Shown here one piece after another: positions 42,860-53,827 of a DNA stretch of 64,000 nt. How positions within the stretch are numbered: the first letter of the stretch is position 1; each line of letters starts with the position of its first letter. This stretch comes from Euptelea pleiosperma (Eukaryota; Streptophyta; Magnoliopsida; Ranunculales; Eupteleaceae): NCBI GenBank assembly GCA_035048495.1, contig CM068540.1:3580829-3644828 (forward strand), given 5' to 3'. Below the pieces are notes generated by a model, which made no database searches, was not told the DNA's origin, and saw only the letters and a list, made by a program, of their open reading frames with translations. The translations under genes were made by a program, and so were the position numbers.

Positions 42860-43190
42860 CGTTTCTATCGGCGTCAATAAGATGGCGCCATTTCCTTTGG
42901 CGCCAAAACAATTTTTTTTAATTAAATCCGATTTTACCCTCACCGTTTTCACTCCGATTGAAACGGCGCCAAAACGAATTTGGCTCCGTTTCAAACGGAG
43001 TCAAATCTGATTTGGCGTCGTTTGAAACGGAGCCAAACTCATTTTGACTCAATTTCAAACGGAATCAAAACGCTTTTGGCGCCATTGACAATATAAACAA
43101 AATTCGTCATTTGAAATGGCGACCGATCACACCTTTGCCCCATCCTACGTGGTGTCCTACTCCTACGCCGTTATCCTTCGTTCCAAGTAC
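42860..43190 (+). promoter_or_regulatory. GGCGCC palindrome cluster ahead of the PMD gene, copy 2
   Basis: Again four GGCGCC sites between about 42883 and 43083, with AAACGGAGTCAAA-type repeats, then ATG 43116 opening MATDHTFAPSYVVSYSYA and a possible donor at 43187. That exon does not join in frame to the ATG exon at 43831, so it may be a leader exon. Confidence 0.45.
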
Positions 43191-43456
43191 GATATATATA
43201 TTTTTTAATAATAATATTTATGTGTTTGCGTGCATGAGTTTGTTAGAATGTTAGTTACTATTTTTTTTTTAAATGTGATTAGTTTGTTATTTGAATGTAA
43301 ATAGTTACTGATTTATTTGTTAAAATGTGATTAGTTTGTTAGAGTGTGATTAACTAGTTACTAAGTTGTTTGTTAAAATGTGATTAGTTTTTTTGACAAA
43401 GTTGCAAATTATTATAAAAATGTGGATCAATATTATTTTGACAAAGTTGTTAGACC

Positions 43457-43759
43457 CAAGGTTTAAAGGAGGCCGTTTTAACGGTTAAACGGACTAGGGG
43501 CGTTACCGTTTAAACCATTGAAACGGTCAGGGGCAAAAATGGAAGAAAACGGGAAAAAGTAGAATTTAACGGATTTTAACGGTTTTAACGGAAAAAGTGG
43601 CGCTGACATTCAAAATTTGAAATTTGAAAATAAAAAAAAAAACAAAATTTAACGGAATTAAACGGCCATTTTTTTCAAAACCGATAAAACGAGTTTAAAC
43701 GGTTTTAACGGAAACGAGCTTGGGGCGTTACCGTTTAAACGGTCGTTTTTAAAACCATG
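43457..43759. mobile_element. F3b MITE in unit 2, exact 8-bp TSD
   Basis: CAAGGTTTAAAGGAGGCCG ... TTTTTAAAACCATG with GTTAGACC on both sides (43449-43456 and 43760-43767). It is shorter than the unit 1 copy by internal deletion. Confidence 0.93.
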
Positions 43760-43830
43760 GTTAGACCCTTATAGTTTTTTTTTCAATTATTTGATAAATA
43801 CATATAAAATTTATTTGACTAATTTTTTAG

Positions 43831-46055
43831 ATGGCTTATAATGATGGTCAATTTCCCGGTGGCCCGACTACACATGACGTAATCATGGATCGAGCAGGTC
43901 ATCGAGCTTCAAATATTTATAAGGGACAGGTAATTTATTTTTAAAATTTTTAAATCATTATATTACGATGCATTAAATAATTCTAACAATTATAATAATA
44001 AATATAGGTTGATTGTTCTGAACATCGGTCACGATATCATGATAGATGGAATATAGGGTGGGATTTGACAGATTATAAGTGTGAGTTGATATCATGCGCT
44101 GGCTTCGGTTATTTTGATTCTTTTCAATGGCTTTATTGTGATCTACCCTTATGTTATGTTATTACCGAGAGATTTTGGCCTAAGACATGCACATTTCATT
44201 TTCCATTTGAAAAGATGTCTGTCACTTTGAAGGACACTATAAATTATCTTGGATTGAGCATCACAGGTATGCCTGTGATGATAACTGGTGATATGGAGGA
44301 CTATACCGACATCATTGGGCACTTATTGGGGGTAGTGCCACAGGATAGACATGCTGCAAATGGTCGAATAAGGTTGACGTGGCTACGTGAGACCTTTTCA
44401 CGTTTACCTACTGAGCCGAGTCAGCATCAGGTAATTTTAACATACTCAATAAAATTTGATTATTATTAAATATTCAAAATTAATAATATATTATTTTCTT
44501 GCAGGTTGAGTGTTACACACGTGCATATTTATTAGCACTGTGTGGAAGCACTCTTTTTTATGATGGCACTGGTACATTTGTGTCTGCAGATTTGTTGTGT
44601 TTGTTTGAAGATTTCTATCATGCAGGAAAATATGCATGGGGTGCTGCTATCCTGTCATATTTGTACACTCAACTTACAAGTTTTGTCCTTAAGGAGAAGA
44701 AATCTCTCCTAGGATGCATTATGCTCTTATAGGTTATAATGCATTCATATTATTTATTTTGTATTTATTCAGTAATGAAGGTGTGAGCATATAAGCATTT
44801 TTTTTTGTTATTGAAGGTGTGGGCATATGAGCATTTTTCTATTGGGAGGCCGATGCTTATGTCCAGTGATTACACATTTCCATTAGCACGAAAATGCATA
44901 CCCGGCGAAAGAGCGTATGTTGCAGAGCCTACCCGCGATATAGGGATCTACCGGCAGGAGTTCGACTTACTGCAAAAAACGTAAGTTATTTTTTAAATTG
45001 GTTTTATATAAATTTTTGTATAGTTTTATTTTATTTAAAATTTGTTTGTATGTAGGTTATTTGGAGGCCATACTATTCTGTCTTGGATAATGCTCCAGAG
45101 ATTGTACATGAAGCACGACAGTATCGTCTTCATTGTGCATGTGTCATTTACATGGATGCCGCTCAGTATCATCCGATGCAGGGCTCAATTAGGTTTTTGT
45201 CAGGGTATTCCTGGTCCTCCTTCAACATGGATCAAGACTCGCAAGGCACGTAGTTATGTTGATATGAAGCAAGCAGTTAATGATTGGTGATGTAGGTTTG
45301 AACATTTTGGAGTTGTTGGTGATTTGTCTTGTATCATGCATGGTAAGTTTTAATAAATTTTAATTAGTTAGTTTTTTTTTATGATATTCTCACTATTTGC
45401 TTTGGTCATTTGATCAGATGAATCATACCATCAATGGTATGGTAACCCCCGGATATATAGTGCAGACGTACAATATCAAGAGCTTAGGTATAAACCTAGG
45501 GGATACTATGATGAACATGTTAGCTGGTATAGGGCCAGATGCGATCTTGTGGTAAGTTATTGTGTTATTGATATTTTAAGTTATAGTGTTATCTTGTGGC
45601 CATATGTCATCTTTTATTATATTATATATAAATTTTTGGTGCAGGCTACAGAATTATCTGGTATTGTTGCAACCATGCCTAGTGGGCATCCTTTTATTGT
45701 TGGAGTGCAGCGCTCCGTTGATTTACTGAGAGATGACCCACGACATCATATTAGAGCCCAACAGCCATCCCAGTCTTATCAGGTTCCTACACGAGTTATA
45801 CCTCATCGTTATGACCACCACCTCCCAAAGGAGCTAGAGGAGCATTTGGATGATATATTGGATGGCTTAAATGTGACAGTCGATGATGATGATGTTATGC
45901 CGAATGATATTATGATGTATGCGGAAACCATCATCTATGGCATTTCATACATCGACACCTGCGGCTCTTGTACCCCCATTCCATGCATCGGCAAGTCCAT
46001 CACAGGGTCCCCCATAGGATCCAAATGTTGGGCGTGCACGTCCAAAAAGAAATAA
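43831..46055 (+). pseudogene. PMD (plant mobile domain, MAIN-like) gene, decayed
   Basis: Likely exons: A 43831-43929 (MAYNDGQFPGGPTTHDVIM), B 44008-44430 (GFGYFDSFQWLYCDLPL, FWPKTCTFHFPFEKMSVTL, YLGLSITGMPV), C 44505-44732 (CYTRAYLLALCGSTLF, AGKYAWGAAILSYLY), D 44817-44980 (VWAYEHFSIGRPMLM, YRQEFDLL), E about 45056-45290 (VIWRPYYSVLDNAPEIV), F about 45417-45552 (WYGNPRIYSADVQY), G 45645-46055 (acidic tail ending TSKKK). Order and motifs match the plant mobile domain shared by MAIN/MAIL nuclear proteins and by many Mutator- or gypsy-like elements (established). Exon C ends in TAG instead of CAG, and exons D/E and E need frameshifts. The acceptor region of exon D is locally duplicated (44775-44840). 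It is therefore broken, and more likely transposon-derived than a host MAIL gene. Confidence 0.85.
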
Positions 46056-46129
46056 AAAATATACAGAAGCCCGCGAGTTATTAGGGATGAAGCCACTATG
46101 AGGTGGAGATTAGTATTTTCTTTATAAAT

Positions 46130-46940
46130 TTAGCTACTTTTTTGTGAGTTGGACATACTCTTTATTGTATGAATATTATACTCTATTTTGCGCCTTGGGC
46201 AAATAGCATGAATGCCAAGTATTAGAAGTATTTGCTTATTAGTTAGCTTAGAAGATGCGTAAAAAAATAAACACAAGAATTTACGTGGTTCCCCATTCAA
46301 CAATGAGTACATCCACGGGCATTTTTTTACTTTGCCAAATTCACTATTTTCTAACTTGGTTACAATATATGAAGACATTACAACAATAACAAATAAAATA
46401 AACTAAAATAAATTTGTGACTCTACTTGATTTCTCATAGTAGCTTCGTTCCTTGTCCCAACTTGAGTTTCTTATTTCGCATCGCTTGACTCCATGTATTG
46501 TATCAGCCAAATCTACTGTTCTCAATGACAAACAAATAGAAGAAATACAAAAAATACAACAAATACAATAACATATATATACATACATATATAAGAAGTT
46601 TGAGCCTTTCCACGTAACATTGTGATCAAGTGCCCGTAGTTAGGCCGTTTCAAAACTCAACTCCCACAGTCCATTTGATTTTCCAACACTACCAGTGTAT
46701 AGTCTCTACTACCCTTTATAAACTCCTAAAGTCCCAAACTCAAAAATTCATTTAGTAACCATAATAAAAATTAGCTCAAACATCCTTCGTTGGTCATTTT
46801 CGCAGGTTCTACAAAAAAGTTGTCATTGTGATCGAGCGCCCGTATTTAGGCCATTCGAAAACCCATTTTCCAGAGTCAAGTGAACCTACAAACACAGCCA
46901 TTTTGGATGCTTTACTACTCTCTATCAACTCCAAAAAGAT
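46130..46940. other. AT-rich intergenic DNA with a CACAAGAATTTACGTGG string
   Basis: 46268-46300 reads AACACAAGAATTTACGTGG, a phrase common in plant retroelements, but no ends or coding are visible. GTCATT/GATCGAGCGCCCGT words repeat at about 46620-46650 and 46818-46850. Confidence 0.35.
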
Positions 46941-46946
46941 TAAACT

Positions 46947-47197
46947 CGAATCAGTTTAGGAGTCATCCCAAATAGCAACCCAAATATCCTCAGTTGGTCA
47001 TTTCAACAATTTTGCCCAGACTTGGACAAATTTTTAGCAGCTCATGATAGAAGTGTCCTCAAAAGATTTTGACGAAACTCATGTTTTCAAGGGATCTAAA
47101 GTTTCGAAAAGGATTCAAGGGGCCATAAAATATGGTGATATCATTTCTTATTCTATTTTCTCATTTATTTGATTATTTTCATCTATTCTTTTTAAAT
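46947..47197. repeat. 250-bp direct repeat, partner at 61569-61815
   Basis: It shares GGAGTCATCCCAAATAGC, AAAGATTTTGACGAAACTCA and CAAGGGGCCATAAAATATGG with the copy 14.6 kb downstream in the same orientation, differing at a few positions. Element type unknown. Confidence 0.85.
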
Positions 47198-47396
47198 TAC
47201 TATTTTTTTTCATAATCATTTACTCTATTTTTCATAGCCAAGGGAGCACACGTGAGTAAGTGGTGAGACGCATGAGATCCCTCTAAAAATATATTTAGCC
47301 TTTTTTTCTTTTCTCTTAAAACTTTATTTGATTATTTCCCTTTCCTATTTCATTGCTACACCGGTATTATTTTTGGTTATCATTACTACATAGTGG

Positions 47397-47729
47397 TGCA
47401 AGAAGGCAATTCGTCAACTAACACATGGACAAGCATTTATTGAGGCGCTAAGGTTTGAACGAGTTGTCTCTTGGACTTCAGCTTGGTGTGGCATGAGACA
47501 AGCTCCTCATAAATATAAAGAGCTCTTGCTTAGCCGTCAAATTTGCAAGCAATCAACGACTAAGGGGAAGAGTTATATTTTGTTATCCCCAGATCCCGAC
47601 ACTTGTTCTTTTCCCTCTTTCTTTCTAACGACATGTCAAAAATACCCCTTAAGGCAAGAAAAACTTCGTTGGCAGTCGATTGTCAATGAAGCCGCTGACC
47701 ACCCACAATGTGAGTCATGTGGGCGTTGA
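47397..47729 (+). other. Exon-like reading frame, unrecognised
   Basis: After a possible acceptor (TACATAG) the frame reads AFIEALRFERVVSWTSAW, MRQAPHKYKELLLSRQ and continues open to 47729. Codon content looks gene-like at first, later less so. I do not recognise the family. It could be a captured exon next to LINE debris. Confidence 0.3.
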
Positions 47730-47835
47730 CACCTCTAGCGGTTATTTGGGGTTTGTGGATGGGAAGGAATAAAAGAGTGTTCGAAAGTAAGAGTCTTCAA
47801 GTGGAACAAGTGGTTATGGAGATTAAGGCATTGGA
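47727..47835 (+). mobile_element. LINE C-terminal fragment (plus strand)
   Basis: Reads LAVIWGLWMGRNKRVFES then QVVMEIKAL, the C-terminus of an L1 reverse transcriptase. It joins head-on to the minus-strand LINE piece that follows. Confidence 0.75.
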
Positions 47836-48560
47836 CATAGTTTGAAGTCTCCCTCGCACTGCACACCATGCTAGAAACCCCACTGTAGATGGAGCTTTGA
47901 TTCCCCAAATTCTAGCTGTTGGAAACTCCTTAGTCTCTCCCCCTTCCAATGCGCCATAAAAAGAATGAATTGAAAATTTACCTTTGCTATCGTGATTCCA
48001 CCATCTAGAATCGTTACATTCGCTTATAATAGGTGTATCTCCCACCTTATTCTTGAGAGCTTCCACATTTGGAACCTCCCAATCATGAAGTTGACTACGA
48101 AAGCCTAGCTCCAAGCCGGTTGCCCATCAATAGTAACATGCATCTCGCTTATAAAAGTAGACTTATTATCTGAAATAAGAAAAGATCATGAAAACTCAGA
48201 TTTGAGATTAATCTACGTACACCATCTATCTTCCTAGAATAAAACCTTATTCCCTCTATCCACTTTAAACATCACAGCCTCACCAAATTTTTGTAAACCA
48301 TTAATAATACCCCTCCACACGCCACATCCATATGATCCTCCCGGCATGCCACTACTCCACCCCACGGTTCCTTCTCCAAACTTTTCCCTTATGACCTTTT
48401 GCCACAAACTATCCCTCTCTGTCCCAAATCTCCATAACCATTTTCCTTTCAGCGCTTGATTCATCTTTCGTAAATCTCTCACACCTAATCCCCCTCTTTC
48501 TTTTGGACTAGGTCCCCATATTAAAATATTACTCTTTGAGGTCACAAATCCTGGATCACA
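47830..48560 (-). mobile_element. LINE reverse transcriptase fragment (minus strand)
   Basis: On the minus strand 48545-48234 reads ILIWGPSPKERGGLGVRD, LKGKWLWRFGTERDSLW, GCGVWRGI. 48114-47830 reads DWEVPNVEAL, WWNHDSKGKFSIHSFY, IKAPSTVGFLAWCAVRGR. These are successive parts of the post-RT and zf-RVT region, separated by a frame break near 48115-48230. Both ends are lost. 48560-48870 shows nothing recognised. Confidence 0.85.
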
Positions 48561-48877
48561 CTATTTAAGTGACACTTAGAGTCGAATTAGCTATTGTGGG
48601 GACTCTACCGTACATATAGTGCAGATGCATGTGAATCCAAACCATCTAATCAATGATTCGACACTTTTTGTTATTGGGCAAATCTCTGATGTTTCTGCCA
48701 TGGACTAATTTAATTATCTCTGAACTCGCAAAGGTCAAAGGTCCATTGAAAGATCCACAAATCAATGGCTACTATCGGTCAATCATCTGATTTGTCTATG
48801 AAATTACCACTGGTTCTGCTAGTGTAGGTATTGTACGGACCACAATTACATTCTATGATGGTCCTTCCCAAATGAAG

Positions 48878-49044
48878 GAGTAAATCTTCTGTCACAATCG
48901 GATTGGAAATCACACAATCACAGCCAATGAGTTCTCGGCACGTACACCTAAAAGCAAAAGCACATGGTACGTTGCAAAGCACTTGTGTACGTGCCGGGCT
49001 TGTGATCGTGTGGTTTACAATTTCGTGTGATAGAAGTTTTACTC
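48878..49044. mobile_element. 167-bp F1-related foldback (GAGTAAA ends)
   Basis: Left GAGTAAATCTTCTGTCACAA ... GGCACGTACAC. The right half is inverted: GTGTACGTGCC ... GATAGAAGTTTTACTC. It is the longer form of the 104-bp element at 12986-13089. Confidence 0.8.
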
Positions 49045-49059
49045 TGAAGAAGGTCCTCT

Positions 49060-49840
49060 AATCATCAAAACACTGTATCGAGAGTCAGTGATGCCGCTGA
49101 CTGCTGCAGAAAAGGATGATGCTGACTGCAGCCAATATGGATCACGTGGCACACTCTTAGAGGACGCTGACCGTATGGATGTTTGGCCAAACCCTAGGTG
49201 GACCTACAAACCAAAAAGGGTGGTGATGTAACAAGGTATACCTTACGCTTTTTGGTTTTTTTTACTCCCTGCTGCCATTTAGGCTCACTAACCACATGGA
49301 TGTTTAGCCCACCTATTAGTAGACATTCATCCCAAAAAATCAGCTTGTTTTGATGATTTTTGGCCGTCGGTTTTAGTACTCCAAAACAATTGTTGAATCC
49401 AACGGATATAATCATGCCTTATTAGTACTTAAAACTAATGGGTAGAGATTACCAATTAATAAGGGTATTTTTGGGTGTGCATATCCAAGGGGTGGGCTAA
49501 ACATTGATGCTGTCAGCGGTGAGTAAAAAAATCTTGCTTTCGCATGCCAAAAAGGTGAGGTATGCCTTGTTACATCTTTTTCCATCCAAAAAATCAGCTT
49601 GATTAGTGATTTACAACCTTTTGATTTTTGTACCCAAATAATGGTCAATAATGCTCGAATTCATACCGTTAAAATCAACCCATGAAAATGACTTCAATCC
49701 AACGCTTAGAAATCACTGATCAGGTGGATTTTGGTTTGTAGGTCCACCTACAGATTGGCGAAAACATCCATACAGTCAGCATCCCCTAAGAATGTGTCAC
49801 ATGGCTCATATTGGCTGCAGTCAGCAAAGTTTTACTCTCA
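49060..49840. mobile_element. F1 MITE (GCTGACTGCAGCC end) split by an F2
   Basis: The left arm (GACTGCAGCCAATATGG, GCACACTCTTAGAGGACG, GACCGTATGGATGTTTGGCC) and the right arm (GGCGAAAACATCCATACAG, CATATTGGCTGCAGTCAGC) are mirrored. The F2 at 49218-49583 splits the core. The outer end differs from GAGTAAAACTT copies. Confidence 0.8.
49218..49583. mobile_element. F2 MITE nested in F1, 9-bp TSD
   Basis: GGGTGGTGATGTAACAAGG ... CTTGTTACATCTTTTTCC flanked by AACCAAAAA (49209-49217) and ATCCAAAAA (49584-49592), 8 of 9 matching. Without it the F1 core reads normally. Confidence 0.88.
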
Positions 49841-49879
49841 TCGAGATGGCCCTGCATAGAATAAACCTTCACTGACACC

Positions 49880-51460
49880 TGTAGTGACTGCGGCCAACAT
49901 GAGGCACGGGGCACATTCTTAAGAGTACACTGACTGTATGGATGTTTGGCCAATCACTAGGTGGACCTACAAACCAAAATTCAGCCTGGTTAGTGATTTA
50001 AAACCTTTGGATATTTTTACTCAAATAATGCTCATGTTGGTAACGGATACTGCTATTTTACAAGACACCATGCAAAAATGGTATAGGAGATAGAGTTACT
50101 GTTACAATGGCCATTATAACTGCTTTTCTAAACCATGTCTGTCTTTAAAAAAAAGATGAATTTGGTATATGTTCATTGGGTAGACGGGTAATTGGGTACC
50201 CATTGATACCCTCAAACTAGCAGGCGTGTCAATTTATAACCGATTAACTGACTCCAATTATCTCGATCATGGGTCTAGCTATTTTTAGAACCGAACCCAA
50301 AAAGACCTTGAACTAGCTCCAATTATCTCGATCCTGGGACTAGCTATTATAGAATCGAACCCAAAAAGACCCGGAATCAAAGTACGTAATAGGTTCCAGC
50401 CAGTTGTTATCTGGACTGAATAAGAACCGAACTGAAAGACCTGGAACCGACATAATTAAGTAGTAGTTATAAAGATGCAAAGTTTTTTCAAAGCACACAG
50501 GTGGTAGTGATTGAGATGGACTTGAGTTATCATGCAAGGACTGGCACCACGTGGCATTAGTCAAGTGTTGATTTTGGTGAGGATAATCTCCACACCACGA
50601 AGATCATCGTCGCAACAGTTCTTGTCCAATGAAAATTGGATTACTAGCTGTGTTATATGGCGTGTTAAAATAACTCAATTCATGTATAAATGGGACCCAC
50701 ATGGAGATGAGTCAAGGGCTGATTTTTGTGAGAAGAATCTCCACACCACAGAGATTATCCTCACAAAAAATGAGCCCACTAGGTGTGTCTAGGCCTGTAA
50801 TTTTGGCCCACGGCCTGGCCGGTCTGAGCCTGATGATATGGCCCTTGGACTGGGCCCGGGCTTACCCACTTGAAACCCGACATGGCCCCGAGGCCCGGCT
50901 CTAGTCTATCTCTCTCTTTTCAACAGCAACAATGAACTCCCAACCTCCCAAACCATCAAAAGCTTTGGATCAACCCATCAACAACACCACCCCCAACAAT
51001 TGCTTCATCATTAACATCAAGACCCTCCTCTTTAAATTAGGAGCAAAGAGGTACCAAAAGTATATGTTTGCCAACATTTAATATTTGCAAAAATTTTATC
51101 AGCAAACAAGCAAGGTTAAACATCAAAAAATTTCTCAAAAAATCATGGGTACCGAAAAAACCGAGACCACTTTTGCTCAACGATGCTGTTGAGCAAAAAT
51201 GTTCAACAATGTCTCTACTCAGTCGATACCTCAGACAACACTTTTTTGAAAATTTGAAATTTAATTTTTTTATTTTTAAATAGGGCTGTAACAGTATTAT
51301 CACTTTGTCAGGGGTATCGGATTGTGTAGAGGTGCCATTAAGCATTTTTGCTAAGACAAATTTTGAATACCCCATCCATTTCTCTCGTTATCCTCAACTT
51401 TAACATAAAATAAAATGACATCTATATCCCTTGTGTTTTCTCTTATCTTCCCCCACCTAA
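49880..51460. repeat. Mixed repeat debris
   Basis: F1 fragment at 49880-50035; F3 words at 50085-50130; a 65-bp tandem duplication (50252-50316 and 50317-50375, CTCCAATTATCTCGATC); an F4 relative at 50540-50790 (GATTTTTGTGAG, CTCCACACCA, GAGATTATCCTCAC); a GGCCCG-rich stretch at 50795-50905. A short ATG frame at 50932-51081 (MNSQPPKPSKALDQPINN) is unrecognised. 51090-51460 shows nothing else. Confidence 0.6.
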
Positions 51461-52935
51461 AAATGCGCTTCCGCTGGGAGAAAATAATACCCTTGCTAGG
51501 AGAAAATCTGTATTATGTCCCAGGCTTTCAGAGTTTTAAGTCTTTCCCTCAAAAAATTCCCCGTGGTGTACTCTTCGGGATTTCTAACCTTATGGATGTT
51601 TGGCCTAACACTTGGTGGACCGGCTCATCAAAAATCAGCCTGATTGGTGATGAGGAAGATAAAGCGCGACCAATATAATTGATCTCCGATGCTTGTGATT
51701 CATGGTGTCCGAAGCGCCATTGGCTTATGTTTATCCCGTCACTAGCAATTCATAATTTTGCATTGTAATTAAATTTTCTTGGTTCTAAATTCTAGAGCTT
51801 CTCGCAGAGCTCTGAATAGTCCTCGTGATGATCGAAAAGGATCAGAAAGGACTCTAGAGTAAATTTTCTTAAAGATTCCATTAAGCTCTGAATGTGTTTA
51901 TCACGGGTTTTTTAATCGCTGAGGTCCACCGCATAGCATCTTTTGACAATTGAGGATCGACAGCAACCGATCAGGTTTATTTTTGGTATTGATATCCGAC
52001 AAGGGGTGGGCCAAACATCTATGCGGTTACTTGGCCCAAAAACACGAGCTATGCTCCACCACTTCGTTCGAAGTCCTCCACATCTAAATTTTTTCCTCCT
52101 TTGTGTGTGAATCACACATAGGATGCCTTGGGCCTAAATTCATCTTAAAATTTGGTGATGACATCGACGGACTAAGTATGAACATGGCATGTTTTACGCT
52201 CCACCACGTCGTCCTCACTGGAAAAGGACTCGAGGGCAAATTTTCTGGAGTAATACTTCGGTCACAACACGTTGTGACAGATGCCGGTCACAACCCATAA
52301 TTCGAGCCGTGGCACACTCTTAGTGGATGCTGACCGTGTGGATGTTTGGCCAGTCCCTCGGTGGACCTGCAAACCAAAAATCAGCCTGATCAGTGATTTC
52401 TAAGCGTTCAATTGAAGTTATTTGCAAGGGTTGATTTTAACCGTAGTAATTTGTGCATTATTGAGTGTTATTTGGGTGCAAAGATCCAAAAGTTGTCAAT
52501 CACTGATCAGGTTGATTTATGTTTTGCAGGTCCACTGTGGGACTGGCCAAACATACATACAGTACGCATCCACTAAGAGTGTGCTACGTGGCTCGTATTG
52601 TGGGTTGTGACTCGTTCGGTCACAAGTTTTAGTCAATTTTCTCAAAGATTCCATTAAGCTATTCCTTTCGAACTGATTGATGTGTATCACGGGATTAGGC
52701 CCACTACGCAGCTTCTTTCGACCATTGAAGCCCGACGGCATCGTCCTTTGAATCAATCCCTTATTTTGGTGGGCCCGCCTTAAAGCTTAGTGTCATTAGT
52801 CAGTTTGTGTCGGCCAATAACATCCAGCTGATTTTCTTATGGGAAAATTTTAGGTGCAGTGGACCCCAATGCAGTCATTGCAAAGGACTCATGTAGTCAT
52901 GTGGCCCTATATAGTGCATCTTTTTTTGGGCCCAC
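51461..52935. repeat. Mosaic block, copy 3: X, shared 33.2-kb segment, F1 and F5
   Basis: 51461-51900 is block X. 51965-52300 matches 33115-33430. 52310-52600 is an F1 with both arms (GACCGTGTGGATGTTTGGCC, GACTGGCCAAACATAC). 52620-52935 is F5 matching 27.85-28.16 kb. The order mixes what is found at 26.8, 28 and 33 kb. Confidence 0.85.
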
Positions 52936-53049
52936 TGACCATATGGGTATTTAGCCGATCGATTGTTGGCTAAAGACACCAAATAGTACCCAAAAAAACA
53001 TGCTTGAATCCAACGGCTATTATCATTAGTATAAAGTTACTAAATTTTA

Positions 53050-53827
53050 GGGTGGTGATTTAACAAGGTATACCTGAGATCTTTTTAATTGTGGAAGCGG
53101 CAGTTTTGGTAGTCACCACTGCCATCTGGGCCCACTGACCGCATGGATGTTTAACCCAAGGTTTAAAAAATGGCCGTTAAAACGAAAATAACGGCCGTTA
53201 TAACGGATTCCGACCTACCCGTTACGTTATGGACCGTTAAAACGCCCAGAAAATAATGGCTGTTATTTTCCGTTATAACAAAAATAACGACCGTTATTTT
53301 CTGAAAATTTTTGTGAAAATAAACTGCCGTTATTTTCTTCTTTTTTTTCCGTTATATTCCGTTATTTTTTATTTTTGAAAATTTGAAATTCAACGCCATT
53401 TTTTCCGTTTTTTTCCATTTTTTTACCATTTTTTTCCGTTTTTGCCCCTGAGCGTTTTTTTTCGTTATAAAGGAAAAAATGGTAACACCCCCAGTCCGTT
53501 ATACCGTTATAATGGTCCCCTTTAAACCTTGGTTTAACCCACCCCTTAATAGCCAGTCGTACCAAAAATCAGCTTGTTTGACGAATTTTAGCCATTGGTT
53601 TTAGTACAAAAATAATGGTTACATTCAGCGGCTATAAGAATGCCTTAAAAAGTGCTAAAATCTAATGGTTACAGAATACCAATCAAGGTGATTTTTGGTT
53701 TGTATATCCACCAAGGGGTGGGATAAACATCCATGCGGTTAGTGGGTCCAGATGACAGCGGTAAGTACCAGAAATGGTGCTTCCGCATTTGAAACAGTTT
53801 CAGGCATACCTTGTTACATCTTTTTCC
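53050..53827. mobile_element. F2 MITE with nested F3 (53157-53531)
   Basis: Same insertion as at 28.3 kb. TSD TAAATTTTA / TAAATTTCA. The inner F3 is flanked by exact GTTTAACC (53149-53156, 53532-53539). Confidence 0.92.

Larger units (their letters stand above)
42549..44288 (+). repeat. Tandem duplication, unit 2 (1740 bp)
   Basis: Same content and order as 40739-42548. The length difference lies mainly in a shorter F3b. Past 44288 the sequence continues into the rest of the PMD gene, which is single copy. Unit 2 therefore keeps the original downstream connection and unit 1 keeps the original upstream one. Confidence 0.92.

Noticed and set aside
43116..43186. First coding exon (MATDHTFAPSYVV...) joined to the PMD exon at 43831
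   Set aside because: The only plausible donor and acceptor put the PMD exon out of frame. It was kept as a possible leader exon only.
47727..48560. Twin-priming inversion of a single LINE insertion
   Set aside because: In either reading direction the inverted part is on the wrong side for twin priming, and no poly-A end is present.
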